Shown: positions 25,344 to 34,275 of the stretch, in pieces
Numbering within the stretch: the first letter of the stretch is position 1
How the letters are laid out: each line of letters starts with the position of its first letter
NCBI GenBank assembly: GCA_902517815.1
Contig: CABYED010000013.1
Location: 1-50,671 of the forward strand
Direction of reading: 5' to 3'
From: an uncultured SAR116 cluster alpha proteobacterium
GTDB lineage: Bacteria > Pseudomonadota > Alphaproteobacteria > Puniceispirillales > Marisalimonadaceae
Length of the DNA: 50,671 nucleotides
Notes under the pieces: generated by a model
What the model saw: only the letters and a program-made list of their open reading frames with translations
What the model was told of the DNA's origin: nothing
Databases searched by the model: none
Position numbers and translations under genes: made by a program

Positions 25344-26744
25344 TTAATCAAAATTATTAATATCTATATCTAATTCTTTTAATTTTCTATGTAAAGCTGA
25401 TCTATCCATTCCAATAAATTTAGATGTCTTTGCTATATTTCCCTTAAATCTTTTTAATTGCTCTTTTAAATAATTTTTCTCAAAAATTTTTCTAGCTTCT
25501 TTTAGAGATAAACTTAACTGATTTGAAATTGGAGTATTTTCTTCTTTTTTATTATAACCTAATATCTCAGGTGGTAAATCTAAAGGGGAAATAATAAAAT
25601 CCTTTTGCTTACCATACATTATATTCAACCATTCTAATATATTCTTTAACTGCCTTACATTACCGGGCCAATCATAACTTTTTAATATAAGTAGTGTTTC
25701 AGAAGCAAATTTGAGTGTATTATTTCCAAAATCTTTTGCCAACAAATTTAAGAAATGAAAAATTAGATCTGCTATGTCTTCACCCCTTTTATTTAATGGA
25801 GGCACTTCAATTGGCGCAACTGAAAGTCTATAAAACAAATCTTCTCTTAGTGTGCCATTTTTAATAAATTCAGTTAAATTATTATTACTAGCTGAGATGA
25901 TTCTAACATCTACATTAATTTTTTTATTAGAACCAATTTTATAGAAACTTTGATCTTGAATTGCTTGAACTAATTTTCCTTGGGTTTGAAGTGGCAAATC
26001 ACATATCTCATCAAAAAAAAGTGTGCCATTATTAGCTTGCTCAAAAAGACCTACATTTGATTGATTATTATCTCCATCAGTTGTTGAGTCATTCCAGCCA
26101 AATAATACTTGCTCCACTCTTTCTGGAGATAAAGTAGCACATGAAGCAATAATAAAAGGAAATGACCTTCTATTAGAGTTCTTATGAATCCATCTTGCAA
26201 TCAATTCTTTTCCTGATCCAGAGGGGCCAGTAATTAAAACCCTGCTATTAGTTGGAGCAATTTTATTTAAATTTTGTTTTATGTTTTTAAAAGTAGCTGA
26301 ATTTCCAATTAAAGCCATGCGTTCATTTTCTCTTAACTCAAAATCAAGTACTTTTAATTTTAAATTTCTATCTATTAACGCCTTTTCTATTAATAATATT
26401 AAACGTTCAGCTTTAAATGGTTTTTCAATAAAATCAAATGCTCCATTTTTTGCGGCTTTCATTGCTGTTTCAATATTACCGTGGCCAGACATCATTATTA
26501 CTGGTATTAAAGGATTATAATTTTGACTAAATGTCAAAAGTTTAAGTCCAGCGTTAGTATCATTATTCATCCATATATCAGTAATTAAAAGATTTATATT
26601 TTTATTTTTCAGAATATCAACAGCCATGTCATAATTAGTGGCTACAATAGCATTGTAATCCTCATCTTTAAGAGTTTCAGCTACCATTTCACAAATGTCT
26701 AATTCGTCATCCACAACAAGAATAGAAATTTTGTTTTTTAACAT
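25344..26744 (-). CDS. ntrX: Response regulator NtrX
   Basis: This protein of 466 residues has a receiver domain (phospho-acceptor Asp56 in LLITDIW), an AAA+ domain (about 140-370) and a C-terminal Fis-type helix-turn-helix (KGNIAKTSKFIGMDRSALHRKLKEL). Walker A GPSGSGKE at 163-170 and Walker B TLFFDEI at 221-227 are intact. The GAFTGA loop that contacts sigma-54 is absent; the place holds LFGWNDSTTDGDNNQSNVG. Loss of GAFTGA is known in several alphaproteobacterial NtrX proteins, which then act without sigma-54. It is the partner of NtrY, whose gene overlaps by seven bases. The likely role is nitrogen, redox or envelope control. Confidence 0.96.
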   Translation of the reverse strand: MLKNKISILVVDDELDICEMVAETLKDEDYNAIVATNYDMAVDILKNKNINLLITDIWMNNDTNAGLKLLTFSQNYNPLIPVIMMSGHGNIETAMKAAKNGAFDFIEKPFKAERLILLIEKALIDRNLKLKVLDFELRENERMALIGNSATFKNIKQNLNKIAPTNSRVLITGPSGSGKELIARWIHKNSNRRSFPFIIASCATLSPERVEQVLFGWNDSTTDGDNNQSNVGLFEQANNGTLFFDEICDLPLQTQGKLVQAIQDQSFYKIGSNKKINVDVRIISASNNNLTEFIKNGTLREDLFYRLSVAPIEVPPLNKRGEDIADLIFHFLNLLAKDFGNNTLKFASETLLILKSYDWPGNVRQLKNILEWLNIMYGKQKDFIISPLDLPPEILGYNKKEENTPISNQLSLSLKEARKIFEKNYLKEQLKRFKGNIAKTSKFIGMDRSALHRKLKELDIDINNFD

Positions 26745-28921
26745 TTATTTTTTTCTTTTTTAAGTTTTGATATAAGAGGAAATTTTAAAGTTACTGACAT
26801 TCCTTTAGACCCTTTTAATGGTTTGATTAATATTATTCCATTATGGTCATCTATGATTTTTTTAGTGATTGCCAATCCCAGACCTGAATTACCAACTTTT
26901 GTGGTATAATAAGGTTCAAGTATTTTTGATATTATTGATTTATCAATACCAGTACCATTATCACTTATTGTAATGGAAGCAAAATCATTTTCAATCCCAA
27001 AAGAAATTGAGATATTTCCTTCTGGTATTTTATTTAATGTAATATTTTCGTATGAATTTTTAATTAAATTATTACATGCTTGTCTTATTTGTTTTTCATC
27101 AGCCATTATAAAGGCATTTTCAATAATTTTATCAAGCTCAATGGTTACATCATCAAATGATGAAATTAATGGTTTAATATAATCTGTTACAACTTTATTA
27201 ATATTAACTACTTTTAATTTTGGAGAAGGCATTCTTGCGAAAGATGAAAATTCATTTACCAAATGATGTATGTCATCGACTTGACGAGTGATCATATTTA
27301 AAGATTGTTCAAAAACTTTTTTATCAATTTTTTTGTTACTATTTAGCTTGTTTTTTAAGCGTTCCGCACTTAACCTTATTGGTGTAAGAGGATTTTTTAT
27401 TTCATGTGCTATTCTTCTTGCTATATCAGACCATGCACCCATTTTTTGAGCAGCAATTAAACTAGTGACATCATCAAAAGTTAAGACATAACCTAAAATT
27501 ATACTATCTGATTTTTGTATAACTAATCTTGTGATTAAATTTAGAACTTTATCATTTCTAACAATTTGTATTTTATCTTCTAAAACGTTACTGTTTGATT
27601 TTAAAAATTTTTCAACTAAGTTTTTAAATTCAGGAACAACCTCCAAAATTGACTTACCATAATCTTCATTTATTGAAATATTTAATAATTCTGTTGCTGT
27701 AACATTTGGAAGATTTATCTTTAAATCTTTATCTAATCCGATAACACCAGAATACACACCTGAAAGAACAGACTCAGAAAACTTTCTTCTTTTGTCTAGT
27801 TGATCATTTGCATGCTCCAAATCAACTCTATTTGATTTTAAATCTGAAATCATTAAGTTGAATGCATGAACTAACCTCTTAATTTCATTTACATTTATTT
27901 TAGACAAAACATTATTAGAAATTTTGTAATCTAGATTCCCACCACCTACTTCTTCAGCTCCTCTAATTAGAGAACTAATGGGCTCGAGTAATCTATTAGC
28001 AACATTAAGCCCAATTATCAATGAAGTAAATAATAGGATTACCGTAATCAAAATAAAAATAAAAATAAAAGAAATTTTTATATCAAATTGTTTTAACTCA
28101 ATTGATTGATAATCTGAAGCTGCAATTGATGTGCTTTCTATTGCGTTTAATACTTTTTGATCAACAAACCTTGTGATCAGCAAATAAGCATCTATAAATT
28201 GAGATAACCTTATAAAGGCACGAATTTTGTTAGAATTGTCTTCTTTGACAATAAAAATTTTATCATCATTTGCTATGTTATAATACTTTTGTGGTATTTC
28301 TGTATAAGTATATTCAAAAACAAATTCAGAAAATGCTAAAACATTACCAATAGAATCAATTATAACAGCCTCAGACAAATTATGTTGTCTAGTATATTTA
28401 TTAAGAAAATTATTAAATTTATTTTTGTCAGAAGATAAAAAATTAGAATTTATGTTTATTAAATTAACAAGTTCTAAAATTTCGCCTCTAATTGCACTTT
28501 GATGTTCATTTAAATATTGATTAGCCACTTCAACAGATTGGGAAATAGCAGTTGAAATCTTTTTATTAAACCAACCACTTAATGCAGCATCAAATATAAA
28601 AATAGAAAAAAAAGCTATTAATATGGTAGGTATTAATGTAATTGAAGCAAAAATGATCAAAATTTTTTTTTGTAATTCTTGACCAGCTTTTTTTAATTTT
28701 AAATTGTTAAAAATATTTAAAAAGTTTTTAAAAAAAACATTAAATAAACTTACAATTATGAAAAAAGATAAAACTAAAAATAAAATAAGTAAATTTTTGT
28801 TATCATTGAAAATCTCAAATTGATATAGAGAACTATAAATAAATAAAAAGAATATTAATGATATAAAAAATGATAAAAAAAATAATTTTTGTTGGAATAT
28901 GTTTAAAAAAAATTGTTTCAT
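26738..28921 (-). CDS. ntrY: Sensor histidine kinase NtrY
   Basis: This membrane-bound sensor kinase has 727 residues. There are three N-terminal membrane segments (about 10-30, 42-64, 88-112), then a periplasmic or membrane-adjacent region, a fourth membrane helix near 285-308, a HAMP linker (NRLLEPISSLIRGAEEVGGGN), and a PAS domain (about 385-490). The kinase core has H-box ARRIAHEIKNPLTPIRLSAERLKNK and ATP-binding N, G1 and G2 boxes (NNLIKNSYEN, ISDNGTGID, GNSGLGLAI). It phosphorylates NtrX; the signal is unknown. Its stop overlaps the ntrX start. 59 bases separate it from ntrC. Confidence 0.96.
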   Translation of the reverse strand: MKQFFLNIFQQKLFFLSFFISLIFFLFIYSSLYQFEIFNDNKNLLILFLVLSFFIIVSLFNVFFKNFLNIFNNLKLKKAGQELQKKILIIFASITLIPTILIAFFSIFIFDAALSGWFNKKISTAISQSVEVANQYLNEHQSAIRGEILELVNLININSNFLSSDKNKFNNFLNKYTRQHNLSEAVIIDSIGNVLAFSEFVFEYTYTEIPQKYYNIANDDKIFIVKEDNSNKIRAFIRLSQFIDAYLLITRFVDQKVLNAIESTSIAASDYQSIELKQFDIKISFIFIFILITVILLFTSLIIGLNVANRLLEPISSLIRGAEEVGGGNLDYKISNNVLSKINVNEIKRLVHAFNLMISDLKSNRVDLEHANDQLDKRRKFSESVLSGVYSGVIGLDKDLKINLPNVTATELLNISINEDYGKSILEVVPEFKNLVEKFLKSNSNVLEDKIQIVRNDKVLNLITRLVIQKSDSIILGYVLTFDDVTSLIAAQKMGAWSDIARRIAHEIKNPLTPIRLSAERLKNKLNSNKKIDKKVFEQSLNMITRQVDDIHHLVNEFSSFARMPSPKLKVVNINKVVTDYIKPLISSFDDVTIELDKIIENAFIMADEKQIRQACNNLIKNSYENITLNKIPEGNISISFGIENDFASITISDNGTGIDKSIISKILEPYYTTKVGNSGLGLAITKKIIDDHNGIILIKPLKGSKGMSVTLKFPLISKLKKEKNKC

Positions 28922-28980
28922 CTTTTAACCTATTAACACAAAATTTATTATAGTCTATATTACAACTTTAATACATAAAT

Positions 28981-30417
28981 TTAGGCCTTTCTCTTCTTTA
29001 TAACTTGAATACCATACAAATTAATTTTTGACCTTAATGTGTTTCTATTGAAGCCTAAGCATTTAGAAGCTTTAATTTGGTTTCCTCTAAATAAATTTAA
29101 GGTTGTTTCTATGAGAGGTTTTTCAATTTTAGATATAAAATTATTATGTAAATTATTTAGTGATAAATTTTCATCAAAATCTTTAAAATATTTTTTAAGG
29201 TAATTTTTGAAATATAATTCTAAATTCTCTTCATATTTACTTTCTTCATCAAATCTGTCCTCTGACAGCACTTCTTTAATAAGATTTAGAGATATATCTT
29301 CTGTAGAAGATAATAAACATAGTCTCTCAATTACGTTTTTTAACTCTCTTATGTTTCCTGGCCATGAATACTCTTTGAGTAGGTTCATTCCTTCATAAGA
29401 AATTTTTCTCATTGTAAATGTATTTTTATAATTAGCATTTAAAAAAGCTGATGATAAATCTGGTATATCTTCAAATCTATCTTTCAATGAAGGTAATTTA
29501 ATTGGAACAACATTTAGTATATAGTATAAATCTTCTCTAAATAATCCTTTTTCCACATCATTAAGAATATTTTTTTTTGTTGAAACAAAAATTCTAGACT
29601 TTTCTAAATTTGAGCTTTCAGGAAATAATTGTGTTAAACCATTTTCAATAAAATTTAAAAAATTTTTTTGTTGCTCCTCAGACAACTCAGTAATATCTTT
29701 TACGTAAATAGAACTTCCACTTAAATCATTTACATCTTTTACATTAACTGAAGTGTATGTATTAATTCTTTCAATTAAGTTGTCAGATGAATAATCATCA
29801 AAGAATTTTGTGTCTAAGTTTATAAAGAAATTATTTGTTTTTGAACTTAAATCATGAATTGATTTTGCTATAAGTTTTTTACCTGTTCCACTATCTCCTG
29901 AAATTAAAATAGAAAAATTTGTATTTACTATTCTTGAAATTATTTTATAAATTTCTTGCATGACAATTGACTTCCCTACAACTGGACCAGAATCATATAT
30001 GCTTTTTTTAACATCAATAATAAATTCATTTTTACTTATTTTAGGTTCTAAAAATGTACTTGAAACTAAATTCAAAAGTTCGTCTAAATCAAATGGTTTA
30101 GGAAGATATTCAAATGCACCTTTTTTTTCTGCTCTTACTGCAGTCAACAAAGTTGTCCTAGCAGACATAACAATTATCTTCAAATTAGGATTTTTATTTT
30201 GTAATTTTGGCAAAATATCAAGAGCATCTCCATCAGGCAAACCAACATCTGTAATTAGAACATCTGCAAAGTCAGACTCAACTAACCGCCACATGCCTGC
30301 AGCTGTGCCACTTGATTTTACATTATAACCAGCTCTTGTTAATGCCGTAGAAATAACAACTCGAATACTTCTATCATCATCTACAACAATTATATTTTTA
30401 ATATTTTTAGATTCCAT
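28981..30417 (-). CDS. ntrC: NtrC-type response regulator with degenerate AAA+ domain
   Basis: This protein of 478 residues has the NtrC architecture. The receiver (1-120) carries phospho-acceptor Asp57 in LITDVGLPDG. The central domain has Walker A GDSGTGKK at 164-171 and WPGNIRELKN, and the protein ends in a Fis-type helix-turn-helix (RGNQIKASKCLGFNRNTLRSKINLYGI). Two features essential for sigma-54 activation are missing. There is no GAFTGA loop: the sequence after Walker A runs NLDTKFFDDYSSDNLIERIN. Also, the Walker B acidic pair DE is replaced by KD near 229-230 (GSSIYVKDITELS). Rhodobacter capsulatus NtrC lacks GAFTGA and works with sigma-70 polymerase, a precedent. Ribosome site AAGGAG precedes the ATG; it is co-transcribed with ntrB (19-base gap). 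Confidence 0.93.
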   Translation of the reverse strand: MESKNIKNIIVVDDDRSIRVVISTALTRAGYNVKSSGTAAGMWRLVESDFADVLITDVGLPDGDALDILPKLQNKNPNLKIIVMSARTTLLTAVRAEKKGAFEYLPKPFDLDELLNLVSSTFLEPKISKNEFIIDVKKSIYDSGPVVGKSIVMQEIYKIISRIVNTNFSILISGDSGTGKKLIAKSIHDLSSKTNNFFINLDTKFFDDYSSDNLIERINTYTSVNVKDVNDLSGSSIYVKDITELSEEQQKNFLNFIENGLTQLFPESSNLEKSRIFVSTKKNILNDVEKGLFREDLYYILNVVPIKLPSLKDRFEDIPDLSSAFLNANYKNTFTMRKISYEGMNLLKEYSWPGNIRELKNVIERLCLLSSTEDISLNLIKEVLSEDRFDEESKYEENLELYFKNYLKKYFKDFDENLSLNNLHNNFISKIEKPLIETTLNLFRGNQIKASKCLGFNRNTLRSKINLYGIQVIKKRKA

Positions 30418-30436
30418 AAATAAAAACTCCTTTTAT

Positions 30437-31498
30437 TTAAGATTTCTTAAGAGGAAAATTCATACAAAAATTCGTCGATCCAGAACTTGATGAAACATCA
30501 ATTACTGCGCCCATCTCTTCTAAACCACTAGCAACTATTGATAATCCTAAGCCTTTTCCTTGTTTTTTAGAAGAAACAAATGGATCAAAAATACTGGATA
30601 ATAAATTGCTTGGAATGCCCACTCCGAAGTCAATTATTTCTATTTGAAGTGGTAACTGTGTAGGAATATCTTCTTTACCAAAAGATATAATTTTGTTTGA
30701 ATTAAAACTCGTTTTAATTTTAATATTACCTTTTTTTTGACTTGCTTCAGTGGCATTTTTTAACAAGTTGATTATGATTTGAATTAAAAGATTTTTATTG
30801 GCAAACAATCTAGGAAGAGAAGGATCAAATTCATTAATAAAGTTTACTTCATTACCAAAACTATTTTCAGCCACGCGTTTACAATGGTTTAAAATTTCAT
30901 GGATATTTAAACTTTCATAATCTAATTTAATATTGTTATTTGAAACTTGCTCCATTCCATTTAACAAATCTTCAACTCGATCACATTCGATTGAAATAAG
31001 TTTTGTTAATTCTAATAAATTAGAATTATCCTTAATATCGGTTTCGATTAATTGTGATGCACCTTTAATTCCAGCTAATGGGTTTTTTAATTCATGCATT
31101 AACATATCAATCATTGATGAAAAAGATTTAGAAATTTTACTATTTATTCTTTGTGATTGGAACATTTCTGATAGAGCTAACTGACTTACCTGAATTATTA
31201 TTTTATTGTTATCGAATGATAATGGAACAACATGAACTCTTACTTTTCTATTAGGGAAATTTAAATTACTAAAATCCAAACTCTCTTCCGTAATGCCACT
31301 TTTACTATTTCTTACTCTTTCAATTAAATTTAATATAGGAGAATCGTTTGAAATAAATTCATTGATTTTTTTTCCAATTATTATAGATGAGCTTATACCA
31401 AAAAACTCCTGCCCAATGTCATTTATATATATAAATTTATTAGCTTTATTTACTAAAAAGACTGGAGTTCTTAATTCATTTAAAATATTATTTTCCAT
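30437..31498 (-). CDS. ntrB: Nitrogen-regulation sensor kinase NtrB
   Basis: This soluble sensor kinase has 353 residues with no membrane segment. It consists of an N-terminal PAS domain (about 5-110, with FLVNKANKFIYINDIGQEFFG), a HisKA domain with H-box MLMHELKNPLAGIKGASQLIE (about 135-160), and a HATPase domain with NLLKNATEAS, IEIIDFGVGIP and GKGLGLSIVASG. It phosphorylates and dephosphorylates NtrC, in known systems under control of a PII protein. No true glnB is in the window, but two PII-like proteins lie at 5.6-6.3 kb. In many relatives dusB (nifR3) is immediately upstream; here the neighbour is divergent ispDF, across a 131-base A+T-rich gap. Confidence 0.95.
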   Translation of the reverse strand: MENNILNELRTPVFLVNKANKFIYINDIGQEFFGISSSIIIGKKINEFISNDSPILNLIERVRNSKSGITEESLDFSNLNFPNRKVRVHVVPLSFDNNKIIIQVSQLALSEMFQSQRINSKISKSFSSMIDMLMHELKNPLAGIKGASQLIETDIKDNSNLLELTKLISIECDRVEDLLNGMEQVSNNNIKLDYESLNIHEILNHCKRVAENSFGNEVNFINEFDPSLPRLFANKNLLIQIIINLLKNATEASQKKGNIKIKTSFNSNKIISFGKEDIPTQLPLQIEIIDFGVGIPSNLLSSIFDPFVSSKKQGKGLGLSIVASGLEEMGAVIDVSSSSGSTNFCMNFPLKKS

Positions 31499-31629
31499 AA
31501 AATAAAAACATAAATTACTAAAGTTATAATTAAATTAAAACTAAGAATGATTATAAATTATACAAAAATTTAAATTTGTAAAAATATTTATAAAAATTGC
31601 CTATAAATTAAGCTGTTTTGGGGTTAAAA

Positions 31630-32820
31630 ATGAGTAGTGTCAATTTAGCGATGATTTTACTAGCGGGAGGAATGGGAAAAAGAATTAACAAAAAAGTTAG
31701 TAAACAAATGATAAGATATAATAATTTAACAATTTTAGAAATAAATATAATTAATTTAAAAAAAATTTTGAAGAGTATCCCCATCCAAATTGTTACCAAT
31801 GAAAAAGATTTTATAGAAGCAACAGAAATATGTAATAAATTTAATTTATTTTCTCCTGTATTAGGAGCAGATGAAAGGCATAAAAGTACTTACAATGGAC
31901 TTAAATCAATTGAACATATTAATCCTAAATATGTATTAATTCATGACTCAGCACGTCCTATTGTTTCTTCTGATGTAATAAAAAGATTAATTATGTATAG
32001 TAAACAAGAAATTTTTTGTGTAGCTCCAGTATTGAAAATTAATGATGCTATTAGGAATGTATCGAATAACAAAATTAAAAACACTATACCAAGAAATAAT
32101 AAAGTTATAGTTCAAACACCGCAATTGTGTAACTACAAGATCCTTAAAAAAACACTAGAAAATAGTAATAAAAAATTTGAAGATGAAACTGCTCTTTTTT
32201 TGCATAATTCAATGGAAGTTATTACTATAGAAGGTGAACCACTTACATCAAAAATAACTTATGAAAATGATCTAAATTTATTGGAGCCTCATTTGAATAA
32301 AAATCTCAACAATTACATTACAAAAATTGGTAATGGTTTTGACATTCATCGATTTGATAATAGTAGAATATCGGAAAATAACTTTATTTTATTGGGTGGC
32401 ATTAAAATTAAAAATTCAAAAAACTTAATAGGTCACTCTGATGCTGATGTATTACTACACGCTATTACAGATAGTATTTTAGGTGTAATAAATAAAGGTG
32501 ATATAGGTAGTATTTTTTCACCTACTGACGAAAAATGGAAGAACGCCGACAGCTCTATATTTTTAAAACATGCGTCAAAACTACTTCAAAATGAAAAAGG
32601 AATAATAAATAATATTGACGCTACAATTGTTTGTGAAAAACCAAAAATAATAGATTATTCAAAAAAAATGAAAAAAAATATTGCAAAAATACTAAAAATT
32701 AATGAGCAAAAAATCAGTATTAAAGGTAAAACTTCTGAAAGTATCGGTTTTATTGGCAGGAAAGAAGGAATAGCAGCTATGGTTTCAACTGCTATACAAA
32801 TTAAAAATACTGATTTTTAA
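31630..32820 (+). CDS. ispDF: Bifunctional IspD/IspF, isoprenoid (MEP) pathway
   Basis: This protein of 396 residues joins two MEP-pathway enzymes. Residues 1 to about 230 are IspD (2-C-methyl-D-erythritol 4-phosphate cytidylyltransferase), with the nucleotide-binding loop ILLAGGMGKRINKKVSKQ and HDSARPIVS. From about 235 it is IspF (2,4-cyclodiphosphate synthase), with GNGFDIHRF and HSDADVLLHAITDSILG supplying the zinc-binding Asp/His residues, and KGKTSESIGFIGRKEGIAA near the end. The fusion is typical of alphaproteobacteria. I chose the ATG at 31630, with GGGG six to seven bases upstream; a TTG at 31618 would add four residues. Its stop overlaps the pgpA start (TAATG). Confidence 0.97.
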   Translation: MSSVNLAMILLAGGMGKRINKKVSKQMIRYNNLTILEINIINLKKILKSIPIQIVTNEKDFIEATEICNKFNLFSPVLGADERHKSTYNGLKSIEHINPKYVLIHDSARPIVSSDVIKRLIMYSKQEIFCVAPVLKINDAIRNVSNNKIKNTIPRNNKVIVQTPQLCNYKILKKTLENSNKKFEDETALFLHNSMEVITIEGEPLTSKITYENDLNLLEPHLNKNLNNYITKIGNGFDIHRFDNSRISENNFILLGGIKIKNSKNLIGHSDADVLLHAITDSILGVINKGDIGSIFSPTDEKWKNADSSIFLKHASKLLQNEKGIINNIDATIVCEKPKIIDYSKKMKKNIAKILKINEQKISIKGKTSESIGFIGRKEGIAAMVSTAIQIKNTDF

Positions 32821-33338
32821 TGATCATTAATAAAAAATTTTTATTATATCTTTCTAGGATTGCCGAGGTATACCCATTTGGTCATTCAAAGTATGCTCCA
32901 GGTACAGTAGGTTCCTTAATAGGTGTGTTGATTGGTTATTTTTTAATATTAAATTTAGATCTAAAATTTTATTTAATATTTTTAATCATTTTTGTTATTG
33001 CAAGTTATTTGCTTTGTGAAGCTCACCTAAAATTACATAACAAAAAAGATCCAAAACAAGTTGTGGTTGATGAAGTGTCAGGACAATTAATTGCAATATT
33101 AGGATGTGTTCAATCGGAAAAATCAACTTACATATTTTTGTCTTTATTATTATCATTTGTATTATTCAGAATTTTTGATATCACTAAAATTGGTCCAATA
33201 AAAAGATTTGAAAATTTGCCAAATGGTATTGGTATCATGGCAGATGATATAGTTGCAGGATTATTTGCTTTAGTAACTCAGGCAGCAATTTTAACAAGTT
33301 TAAATCAAAATATTTATATAAAAACATTATGGAATTAA
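32820..33338 (+). CDS. pgpA: Phosphatidylglycerophosphatase A
   Basis: This membrane enzyme of 172 residues dephosphorylates phosphatidylglycerophosphate in phosphatidylglycerol synthesis. Family motifs are FGHSKYAPGTVGSLIGV, the catalytic acidic segment DPKQVVVDEVSGQLIA, FRIFDITKIGPIKRFENLPNGIGIMADDIVAG, and several hydrophobic segments between. The start overlaps the ispDF stop by one base, so it is co-translated. The last membrane segment runs almost to the start of the next gene. Confidence 0.95.
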   Translation: MIINKKFLLYLSRIAEVYPFGHSKYAPGTVGSLIGVLIGYFLILNLDLKFYLIFLIIFVIASYLLCEAHLKLHNKKDPKQVVVDEVSGQLIAILGCVQSEKSTYIFLSLLLSFVLFRIFDITKIGPIKRFENLPNGIGIMADDIVAGLFALVTQAAILTSLNQNIYIKTLWN

Positions 33339-33340
33339 AA

Positions 33341-33829
33341 ATGTGGAGAAAAATCAATAAAGAGGCTGAAAAACTATATTTAAATTGTGTAAATAAAAAT
33401 TTAACAATAACAACAGCAGAGAGCTGCACAGGTGGAATGATATCATCTGCAATTATTCATATTAATGGCTCAAGTCAAATATTTAAATCTTCGGTAATTG
33501 TTTATTCTAACGATATGAAAAGTAAATTACTTAATATACCAAAAGATTTAATTACAAAAAATGGAGCCGTAAGTGAAATAGTGGCATCCAATATGGCTAA
33601 AAAATCATTAGAAATACTAAATGCAGATGTATCTATTGCAGTTACTGGAATTGCTGGACCCACAGGAGGAAGTGTTGATAAACCTGTTGGACTTGTTTGG
33701 ATTGGAATCGGAACAAAAGAAAAAATTATTACACACAGATATCAATTTAATGGAAATAGACTTGAAATCAGACAAAAAACTACACACGAGTCTCTTAAAT
33801 TAGCTAATAATGTTATTTTAGAAATCTAA
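33341..33829 (+). CDS. pncC: CinA C-terminal family, nicotinamide-nucleotide amidase PncC
   Basis: This 162-residue protein is the stand-alone CinA C-terminal domain, which deamidates NMN to nicotinate mononucleotide in pyridine-nucleotide salvage. Signature segments are TTAESCTGGMISS with the catalytic Ser, SSQIFKSSVIVYSNDMKSKLL, GAVSEIVASNMA and AVTGIAGPTGGSVDKPVGLVWIG. I prefer the ATG at 33341 because GGAATTAAAA lies directly before it; an ATG at 33329 would overlap pgpA by 10 bases. It is the last gene of the ispDF-pgpA-pncC operon, converging on coq10 with three bases between the stops. Confidence 0.94.
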   Translation: MWRKINKEAEKLYLNCVNKNLTITTAESCTGGMISSAIIHINGSSQIFKSSVIVYSNDMKSKLLNIPKDLITKNGAVSEIVASNMAKKSLEILNADVSIAVTGIAGPTGGSVDKPVGLVWIGIGTKEKIITHRYQFNGNRLEIRQKTTHESLKLANNVILEI

Positions 33830-33832
33830 TTT

Positions 33833-34261
33833 TCAATTATACAATTCATCAGCCCTTTTCTGAAAGGCTTTTACCATTCTTTTAACAGCTTCATTAAATA
33901 AAGTTTCAATTAATGTTTGTAAAAAAATAGATTTAAACTTAAAGTCAATCATAAACTCTATTTCACAGCCATCTGGATTTTCTTTAAATAACCAGTAATT
34001 TTGAAGATATTCAAAAGGACCATCTTTATAATCAACAATAATTTTTTTCTTTTTCTTATCAAGAGTAATTTTTGAAGAGTAAATTTCTTTATAAATTTTA
34101 AACCCTATTATTAAATCAGCTTCAAAAGATTTTAAGGAAGTGTTTTTAACTCTTGCACCTAAACACCATGGCAAAAATTCTGGATATTTTTTTACATCTG
34201 CTACTAGATTGTATAAATTACATGGAGTATGTTTTACAATTCTCCGCTCTTCATGCTTCAT
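33833..34261 (-). CDS. COQ10/RatA-type START-fold ubiquinone-binding protein
   Basis: This 142-residue polyketide cyclase/START-like protein has an opening (RRIVKHTPCNLYNLVADVKKYPEFLPWCLGARV) that is the COQ10/RatA signature, and FKFKSIFLQTLIETLFNEAVKRMVKAF gives the long C-terminal helix. COQ10 proteins bind and deliver ubiquinone for respiration; E. coli RatA was reported as a ribosome-association toxin, but in alphaproteobacteria next to lipA the quinone role is more likely. It sits 14 bases after the lipA stop on the same strand, the usual arrangement. Confidence 0.92.
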   Translation of the reverse strand: MKHEERRIVKHTPCNLYNLVADVKKYPEFLPWCLGARVKNTSLKSFEADLIIGFKIYKEIYSSKITLDKKKKKIIVDYKDGPFEYLQNYWLFKENPDGCEIEFMIDFKFKSIFLQTLIETLFNEAVKRMVKAFQKRADELYN

Positions 34262-34275
34262 TTAACATTACTTTT

